Positions 25,204 through 34,876 are shown, numbered from the stretch's first letter. The stretch: 64,000 bases of DNA from Clostridium oryzae (GCF_002029235.1 NZ_MZGV01000004.1:62001-126000); one strand, 5' to 3'. The notes: a model not told the origin generated them from the sequence alone. Numbers and translations: made by a program.

Positions 25204-25827
25204 ATTATAAAGAACATAATATTTGACGTAGACGGCACCTTATGGGATACAACGGAGGTTGTAGCTAAAGCTTGGAATAAGGCAATAGCAGAAATCGGTG
25301 GAACATCGACAAACGTAACCTCTTTTATGTTAAAAAAAGAATTTGGTAAGACAATGGATACAATAGCAAATAATCTGTTCAATGATGCCAGCGAAGAAAA
25401 AAGAAACTTAATAATGCAACGATGCTGTGAATATGAACATGATGCCTTGAGAGAAAACACTGATAATTTGTTGTTTCCTAATGTAAAAGAAACTATACAG
25501 AAACTTTCAGAAAAATGTCATTTGTTTATTGTAAGCAACTGCCAATCAGGATATATTGAATTATTTATGAAGAAGGCGGAAATCGAAAAGTATATTACAG
25601 ACTATGAATGCTTTGGAAATACAGGTAAAGGTAAAGGAGAAAATATTAGGCTTGTTATAGATAGAAATAATTTAAAAGATACTATATACGTTGGAGATAC
25701 TCAAGGAGATTATGAGGCTACTTTACTTGCAAAGGTTCCATTTGTATATGCAAAATACGGTTTTGGAAGCGTTGAAAACTGCTATGCAGCTATCAATGAG
25801 ATAACTGATCTTTTGAATCTACGTTAG
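25204..25827 (+). CDS. HAD-superfamily phosphatase with apparent AUU start
   Basis: 207 aa if translation begins at the ATT at 25204, six bases after AAGGAG. From there the frame reads IKNIIFDVDGTLWDTTEVVA, the exact HAD motif I (DxDGT) at the expected N-terminus. The first ATG in frame (25327) would delete motif I. Motif II is FIVSNCQSG and motifs III/IV are around GKGKGENI and YVGDTQGDYEA. It dephosphorylates a small phosphate ester. It lies 11 bases upstream of glycerol-1-phosphate dehydrogenase and probably acts in the same pathway. Either a rare start codon or a mutated ATG is present. Confidence 0.8.
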   Translation: MIKNIIFDVDGTLWDTTEVVAKAWNKAIAEIGGTSTNVTSFMLKKEFGKTMDTIANNLFNDASEEKRNLIMQRCCEYEHDALRENTDNLLFPNVKETIQKLSEKCHLFIVSNCQSGYIELFMKKAEIEKYITDYECFGNTGKGKGENIRLVIDRNNLKDTIYVGDTQGDYEATLLAKVPFVYAKYGFGSVENCYAAINEITDLLNLR

Positions 25828-25838
25828 GGGGAGAAAGT

Positions 25839-27086
25839 ATGCAGATAGAATTAGATCGTTTTCTAGGAAAATGCAGCTGCGGACACACTCATTCTATATC
25901 TGTGGAAGGTATCTATATTGAGCCAAATGCCTGCAGATATTTGGGTGAACTTTTGCAGTCGTATAAACATCCTGTTTTTATTTGTGATTCAAAAACTAAA
26001 AAAGCCTCAGAGGAAGCTCTAAATAAATACTTTAAAGAGAATGAAGTTGTTGAATTATCAGGAGAAGGAATACATGCAGATAATCAGAATGTTGCCCGTT
26101 TATCTGAAAGGTTAAATGATGAAGCAGATATTTTTATTGCTGTGGGTTCAGGAACAATTCATGATTTGACTAGATATGTTGCGTTTCAAAAAGGAATTCC
26201 TTTTATATCTATGCCTACAGCTGCAAGTGTTGATGGGTTCGTTTCTACTGTTGCGGCTATGACATGGAATGGATTGAAAAAGACTTTCCCTGCTAAAGCA
26301 CCAATTTTTGTGCTAGCGGATACTAATATTTTCAGTAAAGCTCCATATAGATTGACTGCATCTGGAATATCAGATTTAATGGGAAAATATACAGCTTTAA
26401 CTGATTGGAAAATATCACATATGATTACTGGTGAATATTTTTGCTCTAGAATCTATGATTTAGAAATAGAAGCGGTTAGAGAAGTGGAGAGTATATTAGG
26501 GGAGATAAAGTCAGGAAATGAAGAATGTATGGAAAAACTTATGTATGCACTGCTTCTTTCTGGTTTAGCAATGCAGATGATAGGAAATTCAAGACCAGCA
26601 TCTGGCGCAGAGCATCATATTTCTCATCTGTGGGAGATGAGCGTAATTAATGAACCTATTGATGCGCTTCACGGTGAAAAAGTATCAGTAGGCCTGATTA
26701 TGTGTTTGGAAAAGTATGGACAGATATTAAAGGCTATTGAAAGCGGAAAATGCAAGATAATAGATAACGCTGAATTTGAGACAGCACTACTTAAAGAATC
26801 TTTTGGAAAAAAAGGTTTATATGAGGGCATTCTTGAGGAAAATGGTGATAATTTATTAAAATCTATTAATCTGAGTAGATTGAAAAACCAGTTACCAGCT
26901 ATTGCTGCGGAACTTAGAAAATTACCAGGATCAGATGAAATGGAAGAAAAGTTAAATAGAACGGATTGTATAACTTCTATGCAGGAATTGAATTTGCCCG
27001 ATATTAAAGAATTGACACTAACATTGAGTCCATATGTACGAAGAAGGTTAACCTTGATGAGAATATCGAAACTTTTCAGTATATAA
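25839..27086 (+). CDS. egsA: sn-glycerol-1-phosphate dehydrogenase (AraM/EgsA family)
   Basis: 415 aa. The nucleotide-binding segment IFIAVGSGTIHDLTRYVAF is followed by ISMPTAASVDGFVS, then SGISDLMGKYTALTDWKISH and SGAEHHISHLWEM. These carry the metal-coordinating Asp and His residues of the iron-type dehydrogenase/G1PDH family. The enzyme reduces dihydroxyacetone phosphate to glycerol-1-phosphate. In B. subtilis the homologue AraM sits in the arabinose operon. Pairing with a HAD phosphatase suggests glycerol or a glycerol-1-phosphate-derived product as the end point; this is inference. Terminator at 27135-27158. Confidence 0.88.
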   Translation: MQIELDRFLGKCSCGHTHSISVEGIYIEPNACRYLGELLQSYKHPVFICDSKTKKASEEALNKYFKENEVVELSGEGIHADNQNVARLSERLNDEADIFIAVGSGTIHDLTRYVAFQKGIPFISMPTAASVDGFVSTVAAMTWNGLKKTFPAKAPIFVLADTNIFSKAPYRLTASGISDLMGKYTALTDWKISHMITGEYFCSRIYDLEIEAVREVESILGEIKSGNEECMEKLMYALLLSGLAMQMIGNSRPASGAEHHISHLWEMSVINEPIDALHGEKVSVGLIMCLEKYGQILKAIESGKCKIIDNAEFETALLKESFGKKGLYEGILEENGDNLLKSINLSRLKNQLPAIAAELRKLPGSDEMEEKLNRTDCITSMQELNLPDIKELTLTLSPYVRRRLTLMRISKLFSI

Positions 27087-27134
27087 GTTTTAATTTTATC
27101 ACTTCCTTTTTTAGTAACTACTCTTTTGATAAAG

Positions 27135-27158
27135 AAACCGGCTTAGCGCCGGTTTTTT
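27135..27158 (+). terminator. Terminator after egsA
   Basis: AACCGGC / GCCGGTT stem followed by six T's. Confidence 0.85.
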
Positions 27159-27209
27159 ATTAAAAAGAATAGTTTTATGAGTTATGAAGAATCAATATAT
27201 AAAGTTCAG

Positions 27210-28442
27210 CTAATTATTGATAATAATTTCTTTTCCTTCTTTACGGCGCTGAGCGAATTCAGCAGTTGCTGTGAAAAGTACATCTGTTGATGAATTAATT
27301 GCAGTTTCAAAGGAATCTTGCAGAACACCTATAATAAAACCAACGCCAACTACTTGCATAGCTATATTGTTCGAAATTCCAAAAAGGCTGCAGGCTAATG
27401 GAATCAATAATAGTGAACCACCGGCTACACCTGAAGCTCCGCAAGCGGCTACTGCTGACAGAATGCTGAGAATGAATGCAGTAGGTATATCCACATGAAT
27501 ACCAAGAGCATTAACTGCCGCAAGTGTTAAAACAGAAATAGTAACGGCTGCACCAGCCATATTAATAGTAGCACCTAATGGAATGGATACAGAATAAGTA
27601 TCCTTATCAAGGCCTAGTCTCTCACACAAGCTTATATTTATAGGAATATTGGCGGCTGAACTTCGAGTGAAAAATGCTGTAATTCCACTCTCCTTTAAAC
27701 ATTTAAATACCAGTGGGAATGGATTTTTGCGAATGTTTATATATACAATAATCGGATTGACAACAAGAGCTACAAAAAGCATACAACCAATGAGAAGTAT
27801 TAATAGCTTTCCGTAACTAAGCAAGGAAGCTAATCCGTTTGTCGCAATAGAGTTAAATACTAGGCTCATTATTCCTAATGGAGCGAAGTTTATAATCCAT
27901 TTAACTATTAATGAGGCTGCATCTGAAAAATTAGCAAGTATCATTTTAGTATGGTCAGAAGCATTTTTTAATGCAAAGCCGAATAGTATTGCCCAAGACA
28001 ATATACCGATATAGTTACCGCTGTAAAGTGCTTTTACCGGGTTGTCGACTATGTTTAATAACAGTGATTTAAGAACTTCAGTGATACCATTAGGAGGAGT
28101 TACGTTTTCAGCACTCATAGATAGCGTTAAGCTTACAGGAAACAGAAAACTTACAATAACCGCTACTAATCCAGCTGAGAATGTTCCCAGAAGATAAAGT
28201 ACGATGATTGATCTCATATTGGTTTGATGTCCGCTCTTATGCTGAGAGATGGCTGACATAACTAAGAAGAATACCAATACAGGTGCAATTGCTTTTAATG
28301 CACCTACAAATAAAGAACCCAAAATCACAACTGGTTTTGCTGTCTCTGGAACCGTTACAGCTAAGATAATACCTACAATCAAGCCGATGATAATTCTTTT
28401 TACTAGGCTTAATTGATTCCACTTATTCATTAGTTTTTTCAT
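27210..28442 (-). CDS. sstT: Serine/threonine:sodium symporter
   Basis: 410 aa from the ATG at 28442, preceded by AAGGGGG. It is a dicarboxylate/amino-acid:cation symporter fold with eight or nine membrane helices. The substrate-site motifs are [20 protein letters not shown] and [20 protein letters not shown]. SstT-specific similarity is seen in [17 protein letters not shown] and the C-terminal [20 protein letters not shown]. It imports serine and threonine with sodium. It is monocistronic. Confidence 0.9.
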   Translation of the reverse strand: MKKLMNKWNQLSLVKRIIIGLIVGIILAVTVPETAKPVVILGSLFVGALKAIAPVLVFFLVMSAISQHKSGHQTNMRSIIVLYLLGTFSAGLVAVIVSFLFPVSLTLSMSAENVTPPNGITEVLKSLLLNIVDNPVKALYSGNYIGILSWAILFGFALKNASDHTKMILANFSDAASLIVKWIINFAPLGIMSLVFNSIATNGLASLLSYGKLLILLIGCMLFVALVVNPIIVYINIRKNPFPLVFKCLKESGITAFFTRSSAANIPINISLCERLGLDKDTYSVSIPLGATINMAGAAVTISVLTLAAVNALGIHVDIPTAFILSILSAVAACGASGVAGGSLLLIPLACSLFGISNNIAMQVVGVGFIIGVLQDSFETAINSSTDVLFTATAEFAQRRKEGKEIIINN

Positions 28443-28635
28443 GTTTTTCCCCCTTGAGTTAAGATAGAAACGAAACAATGCAGTTTTATTTTGTATATAA
28501 TTAATGAAATGTTTGAACTAAAAGAATGGAACACAGATATTTTAGCACGAAATTTGTCGAATGTGAAGTGAAAGATTCAGGTATTTATATTGGTAATTGT
28601 ATAGTATAATAAATATTTAAAGGAAGTGATAGTAG

Positions 28636-29607
28636 ATGAGAATTTTAGTTGTAATCCCATTTAACGAACATGAAAAAGAACAACTTGAGTCAAAGATGCC
28701 AGAGGCTGAGTATATTTTTATAACGCCTGGGGAGATTACTCAAAATATTGTAAAGAGTTCAGATATAATTATTGGAAATGTTCCGCCTCAATATATAAAA
28801 GAAAGTACAAAGCTTAAATGGCTGCAATTAAATAGTGCAGGTACAGATGGATACTGCGAATCAGGCGTAATTACTAAAGGGGCATATCTTACAAATGCTT
28901 CGGGCGCGTATGGACTTGCTATATCTGAACATATGTTAGGAATGCTGCTTGAAATTAAAAAAAAGCTGAATTTATATTATGTAAATCAGAAACAGCATGT
29001 GTGGAAGGATGAAGGAAATGTCACTGCAATTGAGGGAAGTACTACACTAGTTGTAGGACTTGGTGATATTGGAGGAAATTTTGCTAGAAAAATGAAGGCC
29101 CTTGGAAGCTATACAATAGGAATAAAGAGAACTGAAGGAAAGAAACCGGAATATGTTGATGAACTGTACACAATGGAGACCTTAGACACTCTTTTGCCTA
29201 AAGCTGATATAGTTGCACTATGCCTTCCAGGTACAAAGACTACTTATCATTTATTTACTAGAGACAGATTTAACTTGATGAAGAAAGATGCTGTTATTCT
29301 TAATGTGGGAAGAGGAAGTTTGATCTGTAGTGAGGATTTATGTGATGCGCTAGAAAATAGAATCATTAGTGGGGCAGGTCTTGATGTAACAGAACAAGAA
29401 CCATTACCTGCCGAACACAGGTTGTGGGATACACCGGGAGTTGTTATTACTCCACATATATCAGGATATTACCATCTCCCAGAAACTTTGAGGAGAATAG
29501 TTAATATAAGTATTGAGAATCTTGAGCATTTTAAAAAGCAGGAACCATTAAAGAATATAGTTAATTTTGAAACGGGCTATAGGATGAAGAAGGAAGAAAA
29601 AGAGTAA
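28636..29607 (+). CDS. D-isomer-specific 2-hydroxyacid dehydrogenase
   Basis: 323 aa. The catalytic domain flanks a Rossmann domain with VVGLGDIGGNFA (140-150). The catalytic triad is Arg in NVGRGSLI (R226), Glu in EQEPLP (E255) and His in TPHISG (H274). It reduces a 2-keto acid to the D-hydroxy acid with NAD(P)H. The substrate (pyruvate, glyoxylate, phosphoglycerate-like) cannot be read from sequence. The last codons and stop lie in a purine-rich dispersed repeat, so the C-terminus EEKE may come from insertion of that element. Confidence 0.88.
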   Translation: MRILVVIPFNEHEKEQLESKMPEAEYIFITPGEITQNIVKSSDIIIGNVPPQYIKESTKLKWLQLNSAGTDGYCESGVITKGAYLTNASGAYGLAISEHMLGMLLEIKKKLNLYYVNQKQHVWKDEGNVTAIEGSTTLVVGLGDIGGNFARKMKALGSYTIGIKRTEGKKPEYVDELYTMETLDTLLPKADIVALCLPGTKTTYHLFTRDRFNLMKKDAVILNVGRGSLICSEDLCDALENRIISGAGLDVTEQEPLPAEHRLWDTPGVVITPHISGYYHLPETLRRIVNISIENLEHFKKQEPLKNIVNFETGYRMKKEEKE

Positions 29608-29675
29608 AGAGTAAAGAGTAGAGAGAAAAGAGAAAAGTGAAGGAAGAAATTCTGCTATGCAGAATTCTACTATAG
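29598..29675 (+). repeat. Purine-rich dispersed repeat with short hairpin (copy 1)
   Basis: AAAGAGTAAAGAG-type purine tract, then GTGAAGGAAGAAATTCTGCT and the hairpin AATTCTGC-TAT-GCAGAATT. It is closely similar to 60396-60467. It provides the stop codon of the preceding gene. Confidence 0.65.
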
Positions 29676-29754
29676 TTTCTCATTTTTCATCACTAATTTA
29701 TTAATTATTTTATGTTCAAAGGGAGCTCCAATATTAAGGAAAAAGTATATTAAA

Positions 29755-29783
29755 AATAGATGTGGCGCGTCAGCTACATCTAT
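29755..29783 (-). terminator. Terminator of the kinase-floA-regulator operon
   Basis: AATAGATGT pairs with ACATCTATT; on the minus strand it ends in ATTTTTAA. It directly overlaps the response-regulator stop. Confidence 0.75.
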
Positions 29784-30526
29784 TATAAGCTAAAAATCTT
29801 TTTTATCTCTTCATACTTTTCATGTGTAAGCAAAGCGTCTTTTTCTGTATCTTTAAGCTTAACTACGTAGGTCCATCTCCCATAAGGATAAATTTTTGTA
29901 ATGGAAGATAGATTTATGATATAAGATTTATGGCTCCTAAAAAATTGTGACTTATCAAGTTTTTCCTCTATGTCTGATAAAGATATTGAGGTTACGAAGC
30001 TATCTGTCTTTGTATATATGACAGTAGTACTTTCTTCACGTTGTACTAAAATAATTTCCTTTGTATCCACAAAACTTATACCTTCTTTATTTTTTATCAT
30101 AAGCCTATCTAGGCCTTTTTCGTGTTTTATTATTTTATCAATATTGTCTTCAAAGCTAGGCCTATTAATTCTTTTAATTCTATCTAGAGTCTGCATTATT
30201 CTTTCTATTTTGAAGGGTTTAACTAAATAATCGAAAGCATAAAGCTGAAAAGCATCAGACATATATTCTTGATGAGCCGTAGCAAAAATAATAATTGTCT
30301 TTGGATCTATGTCCGTCAATAGCTTAGCACAGTCAATCCCGTTACATCCTGGCATTTCAATATCAAAGAACACCACCTCAGGATGGTGCTTCTTGAAGAC
30401 ACTTATAGCTTCTTCACCATTATCCGTATCACCAACAACCTCAAAACCGCCGGATTTTTCTAACACCTTACTAATTACGGTTCTCATTCCTTTTTCATCA
30501 TCCACTATAAGCACTTTTATATTCAT
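29783..30526 (-). CDS. LytTR-family response regulator
   Basis: 247 aa. The receiver domain (1-125) has acidic DDEKGM (D9, D10), the phospho-acceptor Asp in VVFFDIEMPG (D55) and the conserved Lys in YLVKPF. The LytTR DNA-binding domain (about 140-247) shows FVDTKEIILVQREESTTVIY and FFRSHKSYIINL. It works with a GHKL sensor kinase, and the obvious partner is the frameshifted kinase at the head of the same operon (32353-33209). Gene order between them is nfeD, floA and a 56-aa protein, all spaced 23-100 bases, so one transcript is expected. Confidence 0.9.
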   Translation of the reverse strand: MNIKVLIVDDEKGMRTVISKVLEKSGGFEVVGDTDNGEEAISVFKKHHPEVVFFDIEMPGCNGIDCAKLLTDIDPKTIIIFATAHQEYMSDAFQLYAFDYLVKPFKIERIMQTLDRIKRINRPSFEDNIDKIIKHEKGLDRLMIKNKEGISFVDTKEIILVQREESTTVIYTKTDSFVTSISLSDIEEKLDKSQFFRSHKSYIINLSSITKIYPYGRWTYVVKLKDTEKDALLTHEKYEEIKKIFSL

Positions 30527-30551
30527 AGAAAAAATCTCCTAATCCTAATAC

Positions 30552-30722
30552 TTAATATCGTCTTCTTTTTCTGGTTTTACTTTTAGGTTTGCTAACTATT
30601 TCTGAAAGTATGATTGCCTGCTGCAGTCTAACTGGAGTAAGTTCCTGTGCAATTGAATCTATAACACCCTGAGGATTTGCTGAAGTATTTTGCTGCTTAT
30701 TAAGATCATCATTATTTCTCAT
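30552..30722 (-). CDS. Small basic protein downstream of floA
   Basis: 56 aa, opening MRNNDDLNKQQNTSANPQ, then GVIDSIAQELTPVRLQQAII and LSEIV, ending in a Lys/Arg-rich tail (KPKSKTRKRRRY). GGGAGAG precedes the ATG. The middle looks like an amphipathic helix and the tail could bind nucleic acid or acidic lipid. It lies 23 bases after floA and 25 before the LytTR regulator, so it is part of that operon. I do not recognise a family. The good spacing and codon use support a real gene. Confidence 0.6.
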   Translation of the reverse strand: MRNNDDLNKQQNTSANPQGVIDSIAQELTPVRLQQAIILSEIVSKPKSKTRKRRRY

Positions 30723-30745
30723 GAATCTCACTCTCCCAAGAGGTT

Positions 30746-31729
30746 TTATTGATTTTGTTTTTCTTTATTATCAGTAGTTAATGTCTGGGGTTTGGTTCCT
30801 GCTTTTGAAATTGAACTTCTCATGCTTGTATCTGCAATAACATTTTGCATATCATAGTAATCCATTATTCCGAGTTTTCCTTCCCTAAGAGCATAAGCCA
30901 TTGCTTTTGGTACTTCAGCCTCGGATTCTACAACAGCAGCTCTCATTTCCTGTTCTTTTGCCACGGCCATAGCTCTTCTTTCCTCAGCCTTAGCTTGAGC
31001 AATATTTTTGTCAGCTTCAGCCTGCAGAGTTTGTAAATGAGCACCTATATTTCTTCCTACATCAACATCAGCAATATCTATAGACAAAATTTCGAAGGCT
31101 GTGCCAGCATCTAGTCCTTTATTTAATACAGTCTTTGAGATGGCATCGGGGTTTTCCAGCACTATTTTATGACTGGTAGATGAACCAACAGTAGTTACTA
31201 TACCTTCACCAACTCTGGCTAAAATAGTTGCTTCTCCAGCACCTCCAACAAGTCTTTCTAGGTTAGCTCTGACTGTAACTCTGGCCTTAACTAGAAGTTC
31301 TATACCATCTTTTGCAACTGCTGAGACATTTGGAGTTTCGATTACTCGTGGGTTAACACTCATTTTAACCGCCTCTAAAACATCTCTACCAGCTAAATCA
31401 ATAGCTGCTGCTTTTTCAAAGTGCAAGCCTATATCCGCTCTATGGGCAGCAATTAATGCGTTTACCACATTATCTACATTACCACCAGCTAAATAATGAG
31501 CTTCCAACTGGTTAACTGTCAGTCCCATACCAGCTTTTGTTGCTTTTATTAGTGGAATTACTATTTTAGAAGGTATGACTCTTCTTAATCGCATACCTAT
31601 TAAATTGAAAATACTCACTTGAACATTAGCTGCCAGGGACGATATCCATAATCCCAATGGAACGAACATAGCAAATATAGCAATAAAACATACAACTGCT
31701 ACTACTATTATAATTAAATTAGCATACAT
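30746..31729 (-). CDS. floA: Flotillin-like protein FloA
   Basis: 327 aa. An N-terminal hydrophobic hairpin (about 3-30; [20 protein letters not shown]) anchors it in the membrane. An SPFH-type region follows ([20 protein letters not shown], then [19 protein letters not shown]), with a C-terminal coiled coil rich in Ala/Glu ([20 protein letters not shown]). FloA organises membrane microdomains that hold signalling proteins and proteases. Here it is embedded with nfeD inside a two-component operon, so the sensor kinase could be a client. Confidence 0.93.
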   Translation of the reverse strand: MYANLIIIVVAVVCFIAIFAMFVPLGLWISSLAANVQVSIFNLIGMRLRRVIPSKIVIPLIKATKAGMGLTVNQLEAHYLAGGNVDNVVNALIAAHRADIGLHFEKAAAIDLAGRDVLEAVKMSVNPRVIETPNVSAVAKDGIELLVKARVTVRANLERLVGGAGEATILARVGEGIVTTVGSSTSHKIVLENPDAISKTVLNKGLDAGTAFEILSIDIADVDVGRNIGAHLQTLQAEADKNIAQAKAEERRAMAVAKEQEMRAAVVESEAEVPKAMAYALREGKLGIMDYYDMQNVIADTSMRSSISKAGTKPQTLTTDNKEKQNQ

Positions 31730-31755
31730 TTATAATTTCTCCTTTACTTATAAAT

Positions 31756-32253
31756 TCACAATTTTACTTTTTTTACTAGTAATTTTACTCCGCTAACTTT
31801 AAATATCTCAACATTAGTACCTTTAGAGATATATTCACCATCAGAAATTACATCAAATTTAACTCCGTCAATGTCTACTGAACCAGCTGGTCTTAAGTCT
31901 GTTATCACGATGCCTTTTTTTCCAAGTAAATAGTCCAAATCTGACGAGCTGATATATCCATGTTCTTTTTTTTGTTCATAGGGCAGTATAAGCGGTTTAA
32001 AAAGTTTACCCTTTGCAAAATATGTCAAAACTACACCTAACATTATTCCAAGAACGGCTAGGATACCTAATGTCATAACTAATGCCTGACCAAAGTTTTG
32101 AGCCGTTAGTACAACTGCTAGTATTAAACATATACAACCTATGATTCCTGGAACTCCAAAGCCTGGAATATGCATTTCTAGTAGTACTAATCCGAATCCT
32201 ATGACTAGAAATATAATTGTCAGCAGCGTAATATTCGGCAAAAATACACCCAT
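31756..32253 (-). CDS. NfeD-like membrane protein (short form)
   Basis: 165 aa. Three or four membrane helices (about 8-75; TIIFLVIGFGLVLLEMHIPG, then FGVPGIIGCICLILAVVLTA) are followed by an OB-fold domain (about 108-165; LLGKKGIVITDLRPAGSVDI, ending FKVSGVKLLVKK). The protease domain of long NfeD proteins is absent. NfeD pairs with flotillin in many bacteria, and here floA follows after 26 bases. Confidence 0.9.
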   Translation of the reverse strand: MGVFLPNITLLTIIFLVIGFGLVLLEMHIPGFGVPGIIGCICLILAVVLTAQNFGQALVMTLGILAVLGIMLGVVLTYFAKGKLFKPLILPYEQKKEHGYISSSDLDYLLGKKGIVITDLRPAGSVDIDGVKFDVISDGEYISKGTNVEIFKVSGVKLLVKKVKL

Positions 32254-32352
32254 GTTTTGATACCTCCCTCCTTACTATGTAAATATAATAGACCTTATAA
32301 TAGAAAACATTAATATAAAACTTCTGAATTATACACTTTTGTTTTCCAAATG

Positions 32353-33209
32353 TCATTTAGAGGTATCCTTTGGAATAGTTATTTCGAAGGATGTCCTTTG
32401 TTCATTTGATGTAACTGTTATTGTTCCATGAGACTTCTCAATTATTTCTTTTACTATAGCAAGTCCCATGCCTTCTCCTTTGTCTCCCTTAGTAGTGAAG
32501 CCTACATTAAATATACGACTCATAATTTCTTTAGGAATGTTTGTCCCATTATTTGATATGTTGACCTTAATGTTTTTCAAATCTTCACCAAATTCAACCA
32601 GCAAGTGTCTATTGCAGGACTTCAACTTTAAACTAAAAATTGCATTATCTATTATGTTGCCAAGAACTCTGCAAAATTCCCAGGGCTCCATATTAAGTGA
32701 TTTTAAATCACTTTTTATTTCCAGTTCCATTTCTATGTCCTCTTTTTCAGCTGTTTGTAACTTTGCCTGAAGTAATGCGTTTACAGCTGGTTCTGAAGTT
32801 TTTAATGCTTTACTAACTTTTACTATATCCTTGTAAACTGGCTCTATATAGTTTCTTGCTTCATCAAACTCTCCGAGCTCCATCAGTGAATAAATGACTT
32901 GTATATGATTTAGATAATCATGTCTTTGGGATCTCAGGGTTTTATTAAAGGCTTCAAGATATTTGATAGTGTCAATTAAGTTATTACTGCTTTTCTTAAA
33001 TAAGAGATTATAGAATATTATGCCTGAAATAATGCTGTTAATTCCTATACTTATTGCGATAACATAAATAATAAAATTGCCTTGAATGTTATAGGGGGTT
33101 TTGTATTTATAGTAGATGAATAATGTTATAAACACTACTTGTGTTAAATTTAAAAAATAGATAGTAATACTATTTTAGATACATCGATTGATTGCCTTTT
33201 AACTGGCAT
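32353..33209 (-). CDS. GHKL sensor histidine kinase (SpoOB-type), frameshifted near the 5' end
   Basis: The main open frame (from a GTG at 33135, no ribosome site) gives 260 aa: a TM helix near residues 25-50, the phosphorylation helix RSQRHDYLNHIQV, the N box GNIIDNA and the G box GEGMGLAIVKE. A better start is the ATG at 33209 after AGGGGGT. It reads MPVKRQSIDVSKIVLLSIF and hits TAA at 33150. One extra T in the minus-strand T6 tract (33152-33157) would join it to the main frame as KIVLLSIFLNLTQVVFITLF, completing a second TM helix and a protein of about 285 aa. So this is a real indel, a sequencing error or a slippage switch. It probably partners the LytTR regulator four genes downstream. 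Confidence 0.75.
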
Positions 33210-33465
33210 GCATTTTACCCCCTGGAATATAAATTTTAAGTATATTTTACCATATAAATACATTGATTTTGTACAGCAGCGATAATATTTGTGATGGAAA
33301 GATTTCCTTATACATAAAATAGATTTATTCTATTTTAAAACAATAGTATTATATCCAATATGTACAATTATCTATATAATATGTGTGAATAAATAGATGC
33401 AAAGATAATAGCAAAGTAAACAAATGAACATACAGAAAAGATAGCTAGAAGAAATGAGGTAAGAT

Positions 33466-34821
33466 ATGTCAAACAAGTACGTACATGATATGACAGAAGG
33501 GAGTGAAGTTTCACTTCTGATAAAATTTTCACTGCCGATGCTTATCGGTAATGTTTTTCAACAGTTTTATAATATTATAGATTCCGTAGTTGTGGGAAGG
33601 TTTATAGGTGCTAATGCATTAGCTGCAGTAGGTGCTACAGGCTCTTTGAATTTTCTATTCTTTTCTATATGCGCAGGATTGTCTGTTGGAATAGGCATTA
33701 TTATTTCACAGTATTTCGGAGCCAAGAAAGAATCACATGTAAAAAGAGCAATTGCCAATTCAATTTATGTTATAGGTGCAGCAGCCATAATTATGAGTTT
33801 GTTAGCTGTAATTTTTGCGCGTGCTATTTTAGTGTTTCTAAAAACACCGCCTGAAATTATAGATGATGCTACAGCGTTTTTAAGAATTGTATCAGGTGGT
33901 ATGATAGCGGTGGCAGCTTATAATGCTATATCTGCTATACTTAGGGCTTTAGGAGATTCCAAGACACCACTGATTTTTTTAATTATATCCTGTGGAATTA
34001 ATGTCATTCTGGATTTGATTTTCGTTCTTAAATTTGGACTTGGAGTAGCAGGAACAGGGTGTGCTACGGTTATTTCTCAGGGCTCAGCTGCTTTGGGATG
34101 CATTATTTTTGCACTGCTTAAGAATCCTTATTTTAAATTAAAAGCGGAACATTTGAAGGTAAACCGTACGATCATAGTAAAATGTATAAAAATTGGTATT
34201 CCTGTAGCTGCTCAAAGTTCTATGATTGCTGTATCTTTAGTAGCACTGCAGAGCGTTGTAAATGGTTATGGGAAGGTAGCAGTTGCAGCCTTTACATCAA
34301 CAGGAAGAGTGGAACAGCTTATACAGCAGCCTTTTAACTCTTTAGGTGCTGCCGTGTCTACGTTTGCAGGACAGAATATGGGAGCTGGTAAACTTGAACG
34401 AGTGAAAAACGGATATCATAAAAGTATAATAATAATAGCAGCATTTAGTTTTACGGCTTTTCTCGCAGCCCAGTTTGGTGGACGTGCTATTATGGAACTG
34501 TTTGTTAAGGATAACGCAGTAATTTCTCTAGGAGCTAATGGAATTAGAATTACCAGCTGTTTGTATTTTCCTCTTGGAATGATTTATATTACCAGAGGAC
34601 TGCTAAATGGTACAGGAGATGCTTTTTATGCCATGCTTAACGGCTTTATTGAGGTTGTTGGAAGGGTAGGGTTTTCAAGCGCATTGGTTTTTGTTCCTGC
34701 CTTTGGGGTTTGGGGCATATGGTTGACTACGGGATTAACCTGGCTTATTACATCTACTGCAAGTGTGATAAGATATAAACAAGGTAAGTGGAAAAACAAA
34801 TCGTTAGTTATTCACGGATAA
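33466..34821 (+). CDS. MATE-family multidrug efflux transporter
   Basis: 451 aa with 12 membrane helices in two six-helix repeats. LIKFSLPMLIGNVFQQFYNI (TM1) and VDSVVVGRFIGANALAAVGA are typical of NorM/DinF-type MATE proteins; GLLNGTGDAFYAMLNGFIEV follows in the second half. It exports cationic drugs using a sodium or proton gradient. It is transcribed divergently from the sensor-kinase operon, 256 bases away, with GAGGTAAG before the ATG. The substrate is unknown. Confidence 0.92.
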   Translation: MSNKYVHDMTEGSEVSLLIKFSLPMLIGNVFQQFYNIIDSVVVGRFIGANALAAVGATGSLNFLFFSICAGLSVGIGIIISQYFGAKKESHVKRAIANSIYVIGAAAIIMSLLAVIFARAILVFLKTPPEIIDDATAFLRIVSGGMIAVAAYNAISAILRALGDSKTPLIFLIISCGINVILDLIFVLKFGLGVAGTGCATVISQGSAALGCIIFALLKNPYFKLKAEHLKVNRTIIVKCIKIGIPVAAQSSMIAVSLVALQSVVNGYGKVAVAAFTSTGRVEQLIQQPFNSLGAAVSTFAGQNMGAGKLERVKNGYHKSIIIIAAFSFTAFLAAQFGGRAIMELFVKDNAVISLGANGIRITSCLYFPLGMIYITRGLLNGTGDAFYAMLNGFIEVVGRVGFSSALVFVPAFGVWGIWLTTGLTWLITSTASVIRYKQGKWKNKSLVIHG

Positions 34822-34876
34822 ATTTATAAATAATAGATAGATGCCTGGTGTTAATGCCAGGCATTAGTTTTTACTC

